From positions 2,046,001 through 2,110,000 of the forward strand of contig NZ_JABWRJ020000001.1 in NCBI RefSeq assembly GCF_014268935.2: DNA of 64,000 nucleotides. The letters run 5' to 3'. The notes under the pieces are model-generated. The model saw nothing but the letters and a program-made list of their open reading frames with translations. It did not search any database and had not been told where the DNA came from. Shown here piece by piece: positions 1 through 9,125 of this stretch. Each line of letters opens with the position of its first letter. Position 1 is the first letter of the stretch. Origin of the DNA: Pseudomonas peradeniyensis. Its GTDB lineage: Bacteria > Pseudomonadota > Gammaproteobacteria > Pseudomonadales > Pseudomonadaceae. The translations under genes were made by a program, and so were the position numbers.

Positions 1-136
1 CGAGCTGGAAGCCGACGGCGCCCAGGCGGTTCATCATCTGGGTCTGGCAGTCGGCATCGACCGGGGTGACCGAGGGGCGACGGATCAGGTCGCAGGCCAG
101 TTGCAGGGTAGGCGAGAGCTCGGCTGGGGCCGTCAT
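1..136 (-). CDS. dapE: Succinyl-diaminopimelate desuccinylase DapE (partial, N-terminal 45 residues)
   Basis: The reverse strand encodes a protein starting at ATG 134-136 and running off the left window edge. The visible N-terminus ([18 protein letters not shown], then [13 protein letters not shown]) matches the conserved start of proteobacterial DapE, including the RPSVTPxDxxCQ segment. DapE is the zinc-dependent M20-family hydrolase that releases succinate from N-succinyl-LL-diaminopimelate in lysine and peptidoglycan precursor synthesis. Metal-binding residues lie beyond the edge. Its neighbour is the NdvB-like gene, as at the dapE-ndvB locus of P. aeruginosa, and dapD and dapC of the same pathway lie further right. 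Identification rests on 45 residues plus context. Confidence 0.85.
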   Translation of the reverse strand, partial: MTAPAELSPTLQLACDLIRRPSVTPVDADCQTQMMNRLGAVGFQL

Positions 137-213
137 TGAGGGACTCCGGGGGCAAGGCAAGGCGGGAAACTGGGGCGTTATCTTATATCAAATGATGTTT
201 GCGGACACGCTGT

Positions 214-273
214 GCTTCGTGGGAGCGGGCTTGCCCCGCGATCGATCGCGGGGCAAGCCCGCTCCCACGAAGC
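214..273. repeat. REP palindrome (60 bp, perfect inverted repeat)
   Basis: A perfect 60-bp palindrome centred on GCGATCGATCGC with arms GCTTCGTGGGAGCGGGCTTG and its complement. It is a back-to-back pair of the P. putida REP unit (core GCGGGGCAAGCCCGCTCCCAC). It ends one base before the stop codon of the NdvB-like gene, so its hairpin probably also ends or stabilises that transcript. The same core recurs at about 3979, 29628, 34380, 41114 and 49501. Confidence 0.9.
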
Positions 274-274
274 A

Positions 275-2875
275 TCAAACGACCTGTGCTTCGCTTACCT
301 TGTCTGCCGGCTTGGGCAACGACGACAGCAACGCCATCACCAGCGCCGCCAGGTACGGCAACGACTGCACCAGCAACATCGCCACCCAGAAGCGCATGTC
401 CGAACTCGGCAGCCCCTGCACCAGGTAGATCCCCAGCGCCGCGCCCCACAGCAACAACATGATGAACAGCTCTTCGCGGGCCTCGGAAATCGCCACCAGC
501 AGCCCATGGCTGTCGGCGTTCTTCGGCGTGCGGAAGAACGGCATGCTGCTGGTGAAGAACCCGTACAGCACCGCCTTGGCGATGGTGTGCGACAGCGCCA
601 GCCCCGCCAGCGCGGCGGCGAAGGCGTCCTTGAGGTTGACCCCCACCGCGCGGCGGTAGAGGAAGACGATCTTGCCGACCTTGAAGAAGAACAGCGCCAG
701 CGGTGGAATGGCGAACATCATCAGCGGTGGGTCGACCCGGTGCGGCACGATGATCATCGCCGCCGACCACAGCAGCGCGCCGACGGTGAAGAAGATGTTC
801 ATGCCGTCGGCGATCCACGGCAGCCAGCCGGCCAGGAAGTGGTAGCGCTGGCCACGGGTCAGTTCGCTGTCCTTGCCGCGCAGCAGGGCGCCGGCATGGT
901 GCTTGATGATCTGGATGGCGCCGTAAGCCCAGCGGAAGCGCTGCTTCTTGAAGTCGATGAAGGTGTCGGGCATCAGGCCCTTGCCGTAGCTGTTGTGGGC
1001 GTAGGCTGCCGACAGGCCCTTCTCGAACACCCGCAGGCCCAGCTCGGCGTCCTCGCAGATGCACCACTCGGCCCAGCCCAGTTCCTCGAGCACGCTGCGC
1101 CTGGTCATGGTCATGGTGCCGTGCTGGATGATCGCGTCACGGTCGTTGCGGGTGACCATGCCGATATGGAAGAAGCCCTTGTATTCGCTGTAGCACAGCT
1201 TCTTGAAGGCGCTCTCGTGCTGGTCGCGGTAGTCCTGGGGCGACTGCACCACGGCGATCTTCGGGTCGGCAAAGTGCGGCACCATGTGCTTGAGCCAGTT
1301 GCGATCGACACAGTAGTCCGAGTCGATCACCGCGATCACCTCGGCGTCCCTGGCCGTGTGCGGGATCAGGTAGTTCAGCGCGCCACCCTTGAAGCCGGCC
1401 AAGGGGGCTACGTGGAAGAACCTGAAGCGCTCGCCGAGCTTCTCGCAGTGGGCCTTGAGCGGCTCCCACACGGCCGGATCCTTGGTGTTGTTGTCGATCA
1501 CCAGCACTTCGTAGTCCGGATAATCCAGCGCGGCGAGGGCGTCCAGGGTCTGCTTCACCATCTCCGGCGGCTCGTTGTAGCACGGCACATGTACAGAGAC
1601 CTTCGGCCGATAGGCGCTGTCGCCCTGCACGGGCAGGAACTCCCGCCGCCGCTTGTGAATCCACACCGCCTCGGCCAGTTCGTGGGCCTCGGTCAGCAGC
1701 ACGATGAACACCCCGAGGGCGCCCAACGCCAGCAGCACGCCCACGGTGAGGCTGAACCAGGTGCTGTACTGCTGGCTGTAGTCGTAGGCGATCCACACCA
1801 GTACCGACCCGCACAGGAAGGTGATGAAGGTGAGGAAGGTGCGCCCGCGCTGGCGTAGTGCCGAGCCGTCGATCAGCAGGATGGCCAGAGCGATCATCGC
1901 CAGCACCACCGAGGCCACGGCCAGGGCGCGCCACTGCGGGATCGCCACGATCGGGCCCTCGAAGTTGAATTTCTGCTGGCGCTCGGCGTTGTACACGCCC
2001 CAGTAGGCGCCCACCGAGCCTTCGTCGCTGGCCTTCCACGGCTGGTCGTAGGCCTCGATGACGAAATAGTTGTAGCCGCGGCGGTTGAGGGTGTTGACCA
2101 GGGTACGCAGGTAGATGGCCTGGTCGGCCTGGTTTGCGTCGACGCCGCTGGCGCCACCGCGCATGCGGCCGTTGCTTGGCCAGCCGACCTCGGACAGCAG
2201 CAGCGGCTTGCGTGGGAACTGCTTGCGCAGCTCGCGGGCACGATCGAGGACGAACTGCACCGAGTCCTTCATGGGCTTTGACTCCCAGTAGGGCAGGATG
2301 TGTGCCGCGACCAGGTCGACGTGCTTCGCCAACTCCGGATGCTCCTTCCAGATGTGCCACTGTTCGCTGGTGGTCACCGGTACCTTGACCGCAGCGCGGA
2401 CCCGGTCCAGATAGCCGATCAGTTGCTCGGGCGTGACCTCCTCGCGAAACAGTGTTTCGTTGCCGACCACTACCCGCACCACGCTGCGCGAGGTGTTGGC
2501 CAGGCCGATGGCCTTTTCGATCTCCCGCTCGTTGCGTTCCAGGTCGTTGCTGATCCAGATCCCCAGGGTGACGCGCAGGCCAAGTTCTTCGGCCAGGCGC
2601 GGGACCTCGGCCTGGGTACCCTCGACGGTGTAGATACGGATGTTGTCGGTCAGCTTGTTCAGTTGCTCGAGGTCCTGGCGGATTTCGTCCTCGCTGGGGT
2701 ACTGGCCTTTCTGCGGGCTCTGGCCGAGACGGAAGGGCGAGTAGGAGAAACCGGAAATCTGTTCCGGCCAGGCGGGGGCGGATACCGGGCGGTTGATCAA
2801 GGCCCAGAACCCGGTGAACAGCGCGGCGATGGCCAGGACCACTACCAGGTTGAGACCGAATTTGCGTGATGACAT
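275..2875 (-). CDS. ndvB: NdvB-like membrane beta-glucan synthase: GH17-like transferase domain fused to GT2 glycosyltransferase
   Basis: An 866-residue membrane protein. After an N-terminal membrane anchor (about 8-27), residues 40-310 form a GH17-type domain with the two expected carboxylates, E140 in VVGNE and E229 in LLLSEVGWPS. Several membrane segments follow (about 316-335, 347-365, 373-395). A GT2 domain then carries the DSD metal motif (518-520), the catalytic ED (608-609) and QRFRW (645-649), followed by C-terminal membrane segments. Proteins of this build transfer glucose into beta-1,3-linked glucans and remodel them at the inner membrane. The P. aeruginosa homologue beside dapE is ndvB, linked to periplasmic glucans and biofilm antibiotic tolerance. 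The start ATG is at 2873-2875. Linkage type of the product is inferred, not seen. Confidence 0.85.
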   Translation of the reverse strand: MSSRKFGLNLVVVLAIAALFTGFWALINRPVSAPAWPEQISGFSYSPFRLGQSPQKGQYPSEDEIRQDLEQLNKLTDNIRIYTVEGTQAEVPRLAEELGLRVTLGIWISNDLERNEREIEKAIGLANTSRSVVRVVVGNETLFREEVTPEQLIGYLDRVRAAVKVPVTTSEQWHIWKEHPELAKHVDLVAAHILPYWESKPMKDSVQFVLDRARELRKQFPRKPLLLSEVGWPSNGRMRGGASGVDANQADQAIYLRTLVNTLNRRGYNYFVIEAYDQPWKASDEGSVGAYWGVYNAERQQKFNFEGPIVAIPQWRALAVASVVLAMIALAILLIDGSALRQRGRTFLTFITFLCGSVLVWIAYDYSQQYSTWFSLTVGVLLALGALGVFIVLLTEAHELAEAVWIHKRRREFLPVQGDSAYRPKVSVHVPCYNEPPEMVKQTLDALAALDYPDYEVLVIDNNTKDPAVWEPLKAHCEKLGERFRFFHVAPLAGFKGGALNYLIPHTARDAEVIAVIDSDYCVDRNWLKHMVPHFADPKIAVVQSPQDYRDQHESAFKKLCYSEYKGFFHIGMVTRNDRDAIIQHGTMTMTRRSVLEELGWAEWCICEDAELGLRVFEKGLSAAYAHNSYGKGLMPDTFIDFKKQRFRWAYGAIQIIKHHAGALLRGKDSELTRGQRYHFLAGWLPWIADGMNIFFTVGALLWSAAMIIVPHRVDPPLMMFAIPPLALFFFKVGKIVFLYRRAVGVNLKDAFAAALAGLALSHTIAKAVLYGFFTSSMPFFRTPKNADSHGLLVAISEAREELFIMLLLWGAALGIYLVQGLPSSDMRFWVAMLLVQSLPYLAALVMALLSSLPKPADKVSEAQVV

Positions 2876-3163
2876 AGGTGTTAGAGGTTCCGAAGAGGGG
2901 AGCGAGGCATCGCCGCTGGGGCGTGGGTCCTACGGATTCCGGGGAAGGTAATCCGTTGGATTGTCGACAGAGGATGTAGTTCTCGGTCCGCCTGGCTGTC
3001 GTCCAGATATAGTTGCTTGATAGGACATTAAAGCAGGCATGGCAGGATTTTTTCCAACCCGTGGTCGCTCTGGCACGCCCAGGTGGCGTGATCGGGCCGT
3101 GCGCTATGCCCGCGAACCCATGGCTTGACCTATAATGCGCGCCGGTTTTTTCGGGGTATCAGC

Positions 3164-3973
3164 ATGAGCACAGAAGATCCACGCTTCGCCGGCGTCGCCC
3201 GGCTCTACGGCGACGACGGCCTGCAGCGCCTGAGTCAGGCCCACGTGGCCATCGTCGGCATTGGCGGGGTCGGCTCGTGGGCGGCCGAGGCCCTGGCCCG
3301 CAGCGGCGTGGGCGAGATCAGCCTGTTCGACCTGGACGATGTCTGCGTAAGCAACACCAACCGTCAGGCCCATGCCCTCGAAGGCCAGGTCGGCCGGGCC
3401 AAGGTCGAGGTGATGGCCGAGCGCCTGCGGGCAATCAACCCGGCCTGCACGGTGCACGCGGTGGCCGATTTCGTCACCCGCGAGACCATGGCCGAGTACA
3501 TTACCGAGCAGATGGACTGCGTGATCGACTGCATCGACAGCGTGATGGCCAAGGCGGCGCTGATCGCCTGGTGCCGCCGCCGCAAGATCGCCATCGTCAC
3601 CACCGGTGGCGCCGGCGGGCAGATCGACCCGACCCAGATCCAGATCGGCGACCTCAACAAGACCTTCAACGATCCACTGGCTTCACGGGTGCGCTCGACC
3701 CTGCGCCGCGACTACAACTTCTCGCGCAACACCAGCCGCAACTATGGCGTGCCGTGCGTGTTCTCCAGCGAACAGCTGCGCTACCCCAAGGGGGATGGCA
3801 GCGTGTGCCTGCAGAAGAGCTTTGTCGGTGAAGGCGTGCGCCTGGACTGCGCCGGTGGATTCGGCGCGGTGATGATGGTGACCGCGACCTTCGGCATGGT
3901 CGCGGCGAGCAAGGCGGTGGAGAAACTGGTAGCAGGGGCGCGGCGGCCTTCGGAGCGGATCAAGGTCGAATAG
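3164..3973 (+). CDS. tcdA: tRNA threonylcarbamoyladenosine dehydratase TcdA (CsdL), E1-like
   Basis: A 269-residue E1/ThiF/MoeB-like adenylating protein. The start chosen is ATG 3164 (MSTEDPRFAGVARLYG), which matches the family N-terminus; an upstream in-frame start at 3125 would add 13 unlikely residues. A glycine-rich nucleotide-binding loop (VGIGGVGSW, about 31-39) is followed by the acidic DLDDVCVSNTNRQ segment typical of E1 enzymes. TcdA uses ATP to cyclise t6A37 of ANN-decoding tRNAs to ct6A. It works with the CsdA-CsdE sulfur-transfer pair, whose genes lie directly downstream on the opposite strand. A TATAAT hexamer at 3131-3136 may be the -10 element, but no good -35 was found. Confidence 0.93.
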   Translation: MSTEDPRFAGVARLYGDDGLQRLSQAHVAIVGIGGVGSWAAEALARSGVGEISLFDLDDVCVSNTNRQAHALEGQVGRAKVEVMAERLRAINPACTVHAVADFVTRETMAEYITEQMDCVIDCIDSVMAKAALIAWCRRRKIAIVTTGGAGGQIDPTQIQIGDLNKTFNDPLASRVRSTLRRDYNFSRNTSRNYGVPCVFSSEQLRYPKGDGSVCLQKSFVGEGVRLDCAGGFGAVMMVTATFGMVAASKAVEKLVAGARRPSERIKVE

Positions 3974-3978
3974 GTTCT

Positions 3979-4047
3979 CGCGGGGCAAGCCCGCTCCCAC
4001 GAGTACGGAACAGTCAGGTGTATGCGTGGGAGCGGGCTTGCCCCGCG
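3979..4047. repeat. REP pair (inverted) between convergent tcdA and csdE
   Basis: Two inverted copies of the REP unit, at 3979-4000 and 4026-4047, separated by about 25 bp. They lie between the stop codons of convergent tcdA and csdE, where they could act as a bidirectional transcript end. The core is the same as at 214-273. Confidence 0.85.
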
Positions 4048-4064
4048 ATGAATCCAACAGCGAT

Positions 4065-4475
4065 TCAGTTCTGGGCAGCGAGTTCGGTCATCCTCAGCAA
4101 CACCGCATGCAGCCCGTTGCTGCGCGACGGCGACAACTGCCGCTCCAGCCCCAACTGGGTAAACCAGGCGCTCAGGTCGAGCGCTGCCAATCGATCGCTG
4201 GCCAAACCCTGTACCCGCACCAGCAGCAGTGCCAGCAAGCCGCGCAGCAGCCGTGCATCACTGGCGGCTTTGAAATGCCACTGACCATTTTCCTGTTGGG
4301 CCACCAGCCACACCAGGCTCTCGCAGCCATGCACCCGGTTGGCTTCGGTCTTGTCGCTGTCGTCCAGTGGTTCCAGCCGATCACCCCATTGCATCAGCAA
4401 CCGCGCCCGTTGCTCCCACCCGCGCGCCTGCTCGAAGCTTTCCAGCGCCTGGCTGGCCTCGGCCGACAGGCTCAT
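4065..4475 (-). CDS. csdE: Cysteine desulfuration protein CsdE (SufE family)
   Basis: A 136-residue SufE-like protein starting at ATG 4475 (MSLSAEASQALESF). The sulfur-accepting cysteine is C51 in RVHGCESLVWL, the diagnostic GCxS/EVW-type motif of the family. It accepts persulfide sulfur from CsdA and passes it on. The start overlaps the csdA stop in an ATGA arrangement, so the two are translationally coupled. A longer frame reading upstream to 4604 lies inside csdA and is not used. Confidence 0.92.
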   Translation of the reverse strand: MSLSAEASQALESFEQARGWEQRARLLMQWGDRLEPLDDSDKTEANRVHGCESLVWLVAQQENGQWHFKAASDARLLRGLLALLLVRVQGLASDRLAALDLSAWFTQLGLERQLSPSRSNGLHAVLLRMTELAAQN

Positions 4476-5677
4476 CGCAGCAGCTCCAGGCCCTGGTCGA
4501 GCGCGTCGAAGAAGCGTTGCAGGTCGTCGCTGTCGGAGTAGAACCCTAGTGACACGCGGATCGCGCCGTCCAGGCCCAGGTGCCTGAGCAGCGGCATGGC
4601 GCAATGATGCCCGGCGCGCACGGCGATGCCCTGTTCGGTCAGCAGGTGGGCGATATCGGCGTTGTGCACGCCATCGATGACGAAACTGGCCAGCGCCGCC
4701 TGAGGCGAGCCGAGCAGGCGAACCCCCTCGCGATCAGCCAGGCCGCGCACCAGGTGCTGGTGCAGGGTGGCCTCATGGGCGGCCACCGCATTGGCGTCGA
4801 GGCTGGCCAGGTAATCCAGGGTAGCGCCCAGACCGATGACACCGGCGATCGGCGGCGTGCCGGCCTCGAAACCCAGCGGTGCCGGACGGAAGCTGGCGTC
4901 CTGATAGTCCGCCATCTGCACCATCTCGCCGCCGTACTGCCAGTGGCGCAACAGTGCCAGCGCCTGCTGGCGGCCGTACAGCACGCCCACGCCATCCGGG
5001 CCGTAGAGCTTGTGGCTGGAGAACACATAGAAATCGCAGTCCAGTTGCTGCACGTCATGGCGACCATGGACCACGCCCTGGGCGCCATCGACCACGCTCA
5101 GCGCGCCTTGGGCTCGGGCATGGGCCAGCAATGGCGCCAGCGGCTGCCAGGTCCCCAGCACATTGGACAGCTGGCTGATAGCCAGCAAGCGGGTGCGCGG
5201 GCCGATCAATTGCAGGGCCTGTTCCAGGTCGACATGCCCCAGGTCGTTCACCGGCAGGATCACCAGGCGCAGTTGGCGCCGGTGCGCCAGTTGTTGCCAG
5301 GGCAGCAGGTTGGCGTGGTGCTCCAGGGCGCTGACGGCGATTTCGTCACCTGACTCGAAGCGGTGTTCCAGGCCATAGGCCAGCAGGTTCAGGGCCGAGG
5401 TGGCGCCGTGGGTGAAGACGATCTGCCGCGAGTCGGCGGCATTGAGCCAGGCGGCGACCTTGTCGCGGGAGCCCTCGAAGGCCTGGGTGGCCAGGGCGCC
5501 GGGCAGGTGCTGGGCGCGGTGCACATTGGCGGCGCCATGGCCATAGTAATGGCTCAGGGCATCCAGCAGGGCCTGGGGCTTCTGGGTGGTAGCGGCGCTG
5601 TCCAGGTAGGTCTGGTGCTGCCGTTGCAGGGCGCCGATGGCGGGGAAATCGGCACGCCAGGGGGAGGGCTGGAACAT
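4472..5677 (-). CDS. csdA: Cysteine desulfurase CsdA (class V aminotransferase, SufS type)
   Basis: A 401-residue PLP enzyme that removes sulfur from cysteine. The chosen start is ATG 5677 (MFQPSPWRADFPAIG), because the 13 residues upstream overlap the dapD terminator hairpin and do not resemble the family. The PLP lysine is K223 in FSSHKLYGPDG, and the active-site cysteine is C359 in RAGHHCAMP, in the position typical of group II (SufS/CsdA) desulfurases. It is coupled to csdE by a 4-bp overlap. Together with TcdA it forms the Csd sulfur-transfer/ct6A cluster. Confidence 0.92.
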   Translation of the reverse strand: MFQPSPWRADFPAIGALQRQHQTYLDSAATTQKPQALLDALSHYYGHGAANVHRAQHLPGALATQAFEGSRDKVAAWLNAADSRQIVFTHGATSALNLLAYGLEHRFESGDEIAVSALEHHANLLPWQQLAHRRQLRLVILPVNDLGHVDLEQALQLIGPRTRLLAISQLSNVLGTWQPLAPLLAHARAQGALSVVDGAQGVVHGRHDVQQLDCDFYVFSSHKLYGPDGVGVLYGRQQALALLRHWQYGGEMVQMADYQDASFRPAPLGFEAGTPPIAGVIGLGATLDYLASLDANAVAAHEATLHQHLVRGLADREGVRLLGSPQAALASFVIDGVHNADIAHLLTEQGIAVRAGHHCAMPLLRHLGLDGAIRVSLGFYSDSDDLQRFFDALDQGLELLR

Positions 5678-5695
5678 GTTAGCGGGGCCTGGAAT

Positions 5696-5740
5696 AAAAA
5701 TCGGGTCTGCCCACAAGCAAAGCCTGGGAGCAGACCCGAT
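5696..5740 (-). terminator. Intrinsic terminator of dapD (minus strand)
   Basis: Reading the minus strand, ATCGGGTCTGC pairs with GCAGACCCGAT across a 19-nt loop, and a run of T residues follows. It lies 27 bases beyond the dapD stop and just before csdA, so it should separate those two transcripts. Confidence 0.75.
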
Positions 5741-5767
5741 CTTATCACTTCAAACCCGGGCAGGTTC

Positions 5768-6802
5768 TCAGTTGTGCGCGTGCAGCGCCTCGTTCAGCTC
5801 GATGGCCGACTTGTGGGTCTTGCACTCCACCGCGCCATTGAGCGAGTTGCGACGGAACAGCAGGTCGGTCTGGCCGGCCAGGTCGCGGGCCTTGACCACC
5901 TTGACCAGCTGGTTGTTCTCGTCCAGCAGGTTCACCTTGGTACCAGCGGTGATGTACAGGCCGGCCTCGACGGTGTTGCGGTCGCCCAGCGGAATACCGA
6001 TGCCGGCGTTGGCGCCGATCAGGCAGCCTTCGCCGACCTTGATGACGATGTTGCCGCCACCGGACAGGGTGCCCATGGTCGAGCAGCCGCCGCCCAGGTC
6101 CGAACCCTTGCCGACGAACACGCCAGCGGAGACGCGGCCTTCGATCATGCCTGGGCCTTCGGTGCCGGCGTTAAAGTTGACGAAACCTTCGTGCATGATG
6201 GTGGTGCCTTCGCCGATGTAGGCGCCCAGGCGCACACGGGCGGTGTCGGCGATGCGCACGCCGGCCGGCACGACGTAGTCGGTCATCTTCGGGAACTTGT
6301 CCACCGAGAACACTTCCAGCAGTTCGCCTTTCAGGCGTGCTTCCAGTTGCAGCTCGGCCAGCTCGGCCAGGTCGACCGCGCCCTGGTTGGTCCAGGCGAC
6401 GTTCGGCAGCAGCGGGAAGATGCCGGCCAGCGATACGCCGTGCGGCTTGACCAGGCGGTGCGACAGCAGGTGCAGCTTGAGGTAGGCCTCGGGGGTGGAG
6501 GTCAGCGCGCCGTCTTCGGCCAGCAGGGTGGCGACCAGCGGCTTGTGGCTCTCGGCCAGGCGGGTCAGCAGCGCGGCCTGGGCGGCATCGACGCCCTTGA
6601 GCGCGTCGGCCAGCTGGGCGGCCTGGGCGGTGGTGAAGGCGATGGCCTGGTTGCCCCCTTCATAGCCCAGCACCGGCGCGATGGCCGCGACCAGTTCGGC
6701 GGACGGCTTGAGCACGGGTTGTGCGTAGAAGACTTCCAGCCAGGCGCCCTGGCGGTTCTGGGTGCCGACACCGAAGGCCAGGCTGAACAGCGATTGAGAC
6801 AT
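5768..6802 (-). CDS. dapD: 2,3,4,5-tetrahydropyridine-2,6-dicarboxylate N-succinyltransferase DapD
   Basis: A 344-residue protein of the long DapD type found in pseudomonads. The N-terminal half is helical. The C-terminal half has hexapeptide repeats of the left-handed beta-helix (for example ARVRLGAYIGEGTTIMHEG and IGANAGIGIPLGDRNTVEAG). It transfers succinyl from succinyl-CoA to tetrahydrodipicolinate in the succinylase branch of lysine/meso-DAP synthesis, upstream of DapC and DapE, both also encoded here. The start ATG 6802 has no competing upstream start. It is transcribed after the ArsC-like gene, with a 42-bp gap. Confidence 0.95.
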   Translation of the reverse strand: MSQSLFSLAFGVGTQNRQGAWLEVFYAQPVLKPSAELVAAIAPVLGYEGGNQAIAFTTAQAAQLADALKGVDAAQAALLTRLAESHKPLVATLLAEDGALTSTPEAYLKLHLLSHRLVKPHGVSLAGIFPLLPNVAWTNQGAVDLAELAELQLEARLKGELLEVFSVDKFPKMTDYVVPAGVRIADTARVRLGAYIGEGTTIMHEGFVNFNAGTEGPGMIEGRVSAGVFVGKGSDLGGGCSTMGTLSGGGNIVIKVGEGCLIGANAGIGIPLGDRNTVEAGLYITAGTKVNLLDENNQLVKVVKARDLAGQTDLLFRRNSLNGAVECKTHKSAIELNEALHAHN

Positions 6803-6844
6803 GCGATTACCTCGTACGAAAAGGGGATGGAGCGTAATGCGGGA

Positions 6845-7192
6845 TCAGGCCAGCGCCGCGGCGTACAGGTCGGGCTTGAAGCCGACCAGCGTGCGCTCGC
6901 CGAGGTCGAGCACCGGACGCTTGATCATCGACGGTTGGGCGAGCATCAGTTCGACGGCCTTGGCCTGGTCGAGGTCGGCCTTGCTGGCGTCGTCGAGCTT
7001 GCGGAAGGTGGTCCCGGCGCGGTTCAGCACGGCTTCCCAGCCGTGCTCGTCGCACCAGCGGTTCAGGCTGTCGCGGTCGATGCCCTGGGTCTTGTAGTCG
7101 TGGAAGTCGAAGCCGATGGCCTTGTCTTCAAGCCAGGTGCGGGCCTTTTTCATGGTGTCGCAGGCTTTGATGCCGTAGAGAGTGTAAGCCAT
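6845..7192 (-). CDS. ArsC/Spx-family (YffB-like) thioredoxin-fold protein
   Basis: A 115-residue protein of the ArsC/Spx/YffB fold. It starts MAYTLYGIKACDTMKKA and has a single cysteine at position 11 followed by DTMKKA, as in YffB proteins. The IKRPV segment near residue 90 corresponds to the conserved cis-proline region. The arsenate-reductase three-arginine set is not evident, so a role in arsenate reduction is not implied; homologues may be glutathione-dependent thiol reductases. It sits directly upstream of dapD on the same strand, a conserved pairing in pseudomonads. Confidence 0.8.
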   Translation of the reverse strand: MAYTLYGIKACDTMKKARTWLEDKAIGFDFHDYKTQGIDRDSLNRWCDEHGWEAVLNRAGTTFRKLDDASKADLDQAKAVELMLAQPSMIKRPVLDLGERTLVGFKPDLYAAALA

Positions 7193-7472
7193 TGAATGCC
7201 TGGGGCAGCCTGGTCGGGCCGGGCGTCCCCGATGCTCCTTGAAGATTGGGTGGGCCGATTATGCGGCATCGATGGGGCTGGCGCCACGGCTGCGGGCTGG
7301 AAGGCCGCGCCGATGTGTTTCACCGCTTCTCGCGTAGCATTGTGTTACATATTCCCGGCCAGGCTGCGACTATCGTGCAGCGGTCCACGATAGCGCATCC
7401 CCGCTAACATATTGTTTCAATGGCGATGTTTCGCCTCGCTGTGGTTTCTCCGATCAAACAGGAAGCTTGCCG

Positions 7473-9119
7473 ATGCAGTCAGCCTATACCGTTCTAATCC
7501 TGCTGATGCTGGTGAGCGTGTCGAAACTGGTCGGGCGGGTGCTGCCGCTGCCCCTGCCGCTGGTGCAGATCGGCGCCGGCGCCTTGCTGGCCTGGCCGAC
7601 CCTGGGCCTGCACGTGGCGCTGGACCCGGAACTGTTCCTGTTCCTGTTCCTGCCGCCGCTGCTGTTCGCCGACGGCTGGCGCATGCCCAAGCGCGAACTG
7701 TGGCGCATCCGCGGGCCGGTGGTGGCGCTGGCGGTGGGGCTGGTGCTGTTCACCGTGGTCGGCGCCGGCTACTTCATCCACTGGTTGCTGCCGAGCATTC
7801 CGCTGCCGGTGGCCTTCGCCCTGGCGGCGGTGCTGTCGCCCACCGACGCCGTGGCCGTTTCGGCCATCACCCAGGACCGCCTGCCGACACCACTGATGCA
7901 CATGCTTCAGGGCGAGGCGCTGATGAACGACGCCTCGGGCCTGGTGACCTTCAAGTTCGCCCTGGTGGCGGCGATCACAGGAGTGTTCTCGTTGACCGAG
8001 GCCAGCCTGACCTTCGTCCTGGTCGCCCTCGGCGGCCTGGCGGTGGGGGTGGCGCTGAGCTGGCTGGTCGGGCGCCTGCGCATGTGGATGATCGCCCGCG
8101 GCTGGGACGACCCGGCCACCCACGTGGTGTTCATGCTGCTGTTGCCCTTTGCCGCCTACGTGCTCGCCGAACGGCTTGGCGTGTCCGGCATTCTCTCGGC
8201 GGTGGCCGCCGGGATGATGCAGAGCTGGCTGGACCTGCTGCCCCGGCAGACCAGCACCCGCCTGCTCAACCGCAGTGTCTGGTCGCTGCTGGAGTTCGCC
8301 TTCAATGGCTTGATCTTCCTGCTGCTGGGCCTGCAGTTGCCGGACATCATCAAGGCGGTGGTGAGCGACGAGGCCGCCGCGTGGCCAACGCTTGCCTGGC
8401 GCTGCCTGGACGTGGTGGCGATCTTCGCCGCGCTGGTGCTCTTGCGGTTCATCTGGGTGCAGAGCATCTGGCGGGCCATCGGCGTGGTTAGACGCTGGCG
8501 TGGCAAGCCCGCGCTGGTGCTGATGCCGACCGCGCGCTCCTGCTGGTTGCTGACCCTGGGCGGCGTACGCGGCGCGGTGACCCTGGCGGGCGTGATGTCG
8601 GTGCCGCTGCTGATCGGCGCGGGCAAGGCTTTTCCCGAGCGCGACTTGCTCATCTTCATCGCCGCCGGGGTGATCCTGCTGTCGCTGGTCAGCGCCTGCA
8701 TCGCTTTGCCGATCCTGCTGCGCGGCGTGACCAAGAGCCCGGACGAGCGCTTGCACCAGGAAGTGCAAGAAGCCTGGCGGCGCACCGCCGAGGCGGCGAT
8801 CCATGCGCTCGAGGCCGAAGAGGTGATCGATGCCAACGCGCCGCAGGATGCCGCCCAGGCGACCCTGGCCACTGAGCTCAAGGCGCGGCTGATGGCCGAG
8901 TACCGCGACGAACTGGACAGCTACAACGACAGCGCCGAGGCCAGGGCGCTGGCCGAGCAGATGGATCAGCTGGAGCGTCGTCTGCGCCTGCGGGCCCTGC
9001 GTGCGCAGCGGCTGGAGTTGTACGAGCTGCATCGCCAGCACCTGGTGGGGGATGAAGTGGTCCGCCAGGTGCTGGGCGAGCTGGACCTGAGCGAGGCCAA
9101 TCTCGGGCAGGTCCGCTAA
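7473..9119 (+). CDS. Na+/H+ antiporter, CPA1/NhaP family
   Basis: A 548-residue inner-membrane protein with about 12 hydrophobic segments in the first 410 residues and a hydrophilic, charged C-terminal tail (about 420-548, rich in Glu/Ala/Arg). The CPA1 signature SPTDAVAVSAI and the downstream NDASGLV motif carry the conserved aspartates of monovalent cation/proton antiporters. The start is ATG 7473 (MQSAYTVLI) behind AGGAAG; an in-frame TTG two codons earlier is less likely. It would exchange Na+ (or K+) for H+ and contribute to pH and salt balance. Exact ion preference cannot be read from sequence. Confidence 0.85.
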   Translation: MQSAYTVLILLMLVSVSKLVGRVLPLPLPLVQIGAGALLAWPTLGLHVALDPELFLFLFLPPLLFADGWRMPKRELWRIRGPVVALAVGLVLFTVVGAGYFIHWLLPSIPLPVAFALAAVLSPTDAVAVSAITQDRLPTPLMHMLQGEALMNDASGLVTFKFALVAAITGVFSLTEASLTFVLVALGGLAVGVALSWLVGRLRMWMIARGWDDPATHVVFMLLLPFAAYVLAERLGVSGILSAVAAGMMQSWLDLLPRQTSTRLLNRSVWSLLEFAFNGLIFLLLGLQLPDIIKAVVSDEAAAWPTLAWRCLDVVAIFAALVLLRFIWVQSIWRAIGVVRRWRGKPALVLMPTARSCWLLTLGGVRGAVTLAGVMSVPLLIGAGKAFPERDLLIFIAAGVILLSLVSACIALPILLRGVTKSPDERLHQEVQEAWRRTAEAAIHALEAEEVIDANAPQDAAQATLATELKARLMAEYRDELDSYNDSAEARALAEQMDQLERRLRLRALRAQRLELYELHRQHLVGDEVVRQVLGELDLSEANLGQVR

Positions 9120-9125
9120 GCAGTG

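Noticed and set aside
3125..3136. TTGACC directly followed by TATAAT before tcdA
   Set aside because: The two hexamers abut with no spacer, so they cannot serve together as a -35/-10 pair; only the TATAAT might be used.
7370..7393. Hairpin CTATCGTG/CACGATAG in the leader of the Na+/H+ antiporter gene
   Set aside because: An isolated 8-bp stem about 80 bp before the start; no known riboswitch or cation-sensing element could be matched.
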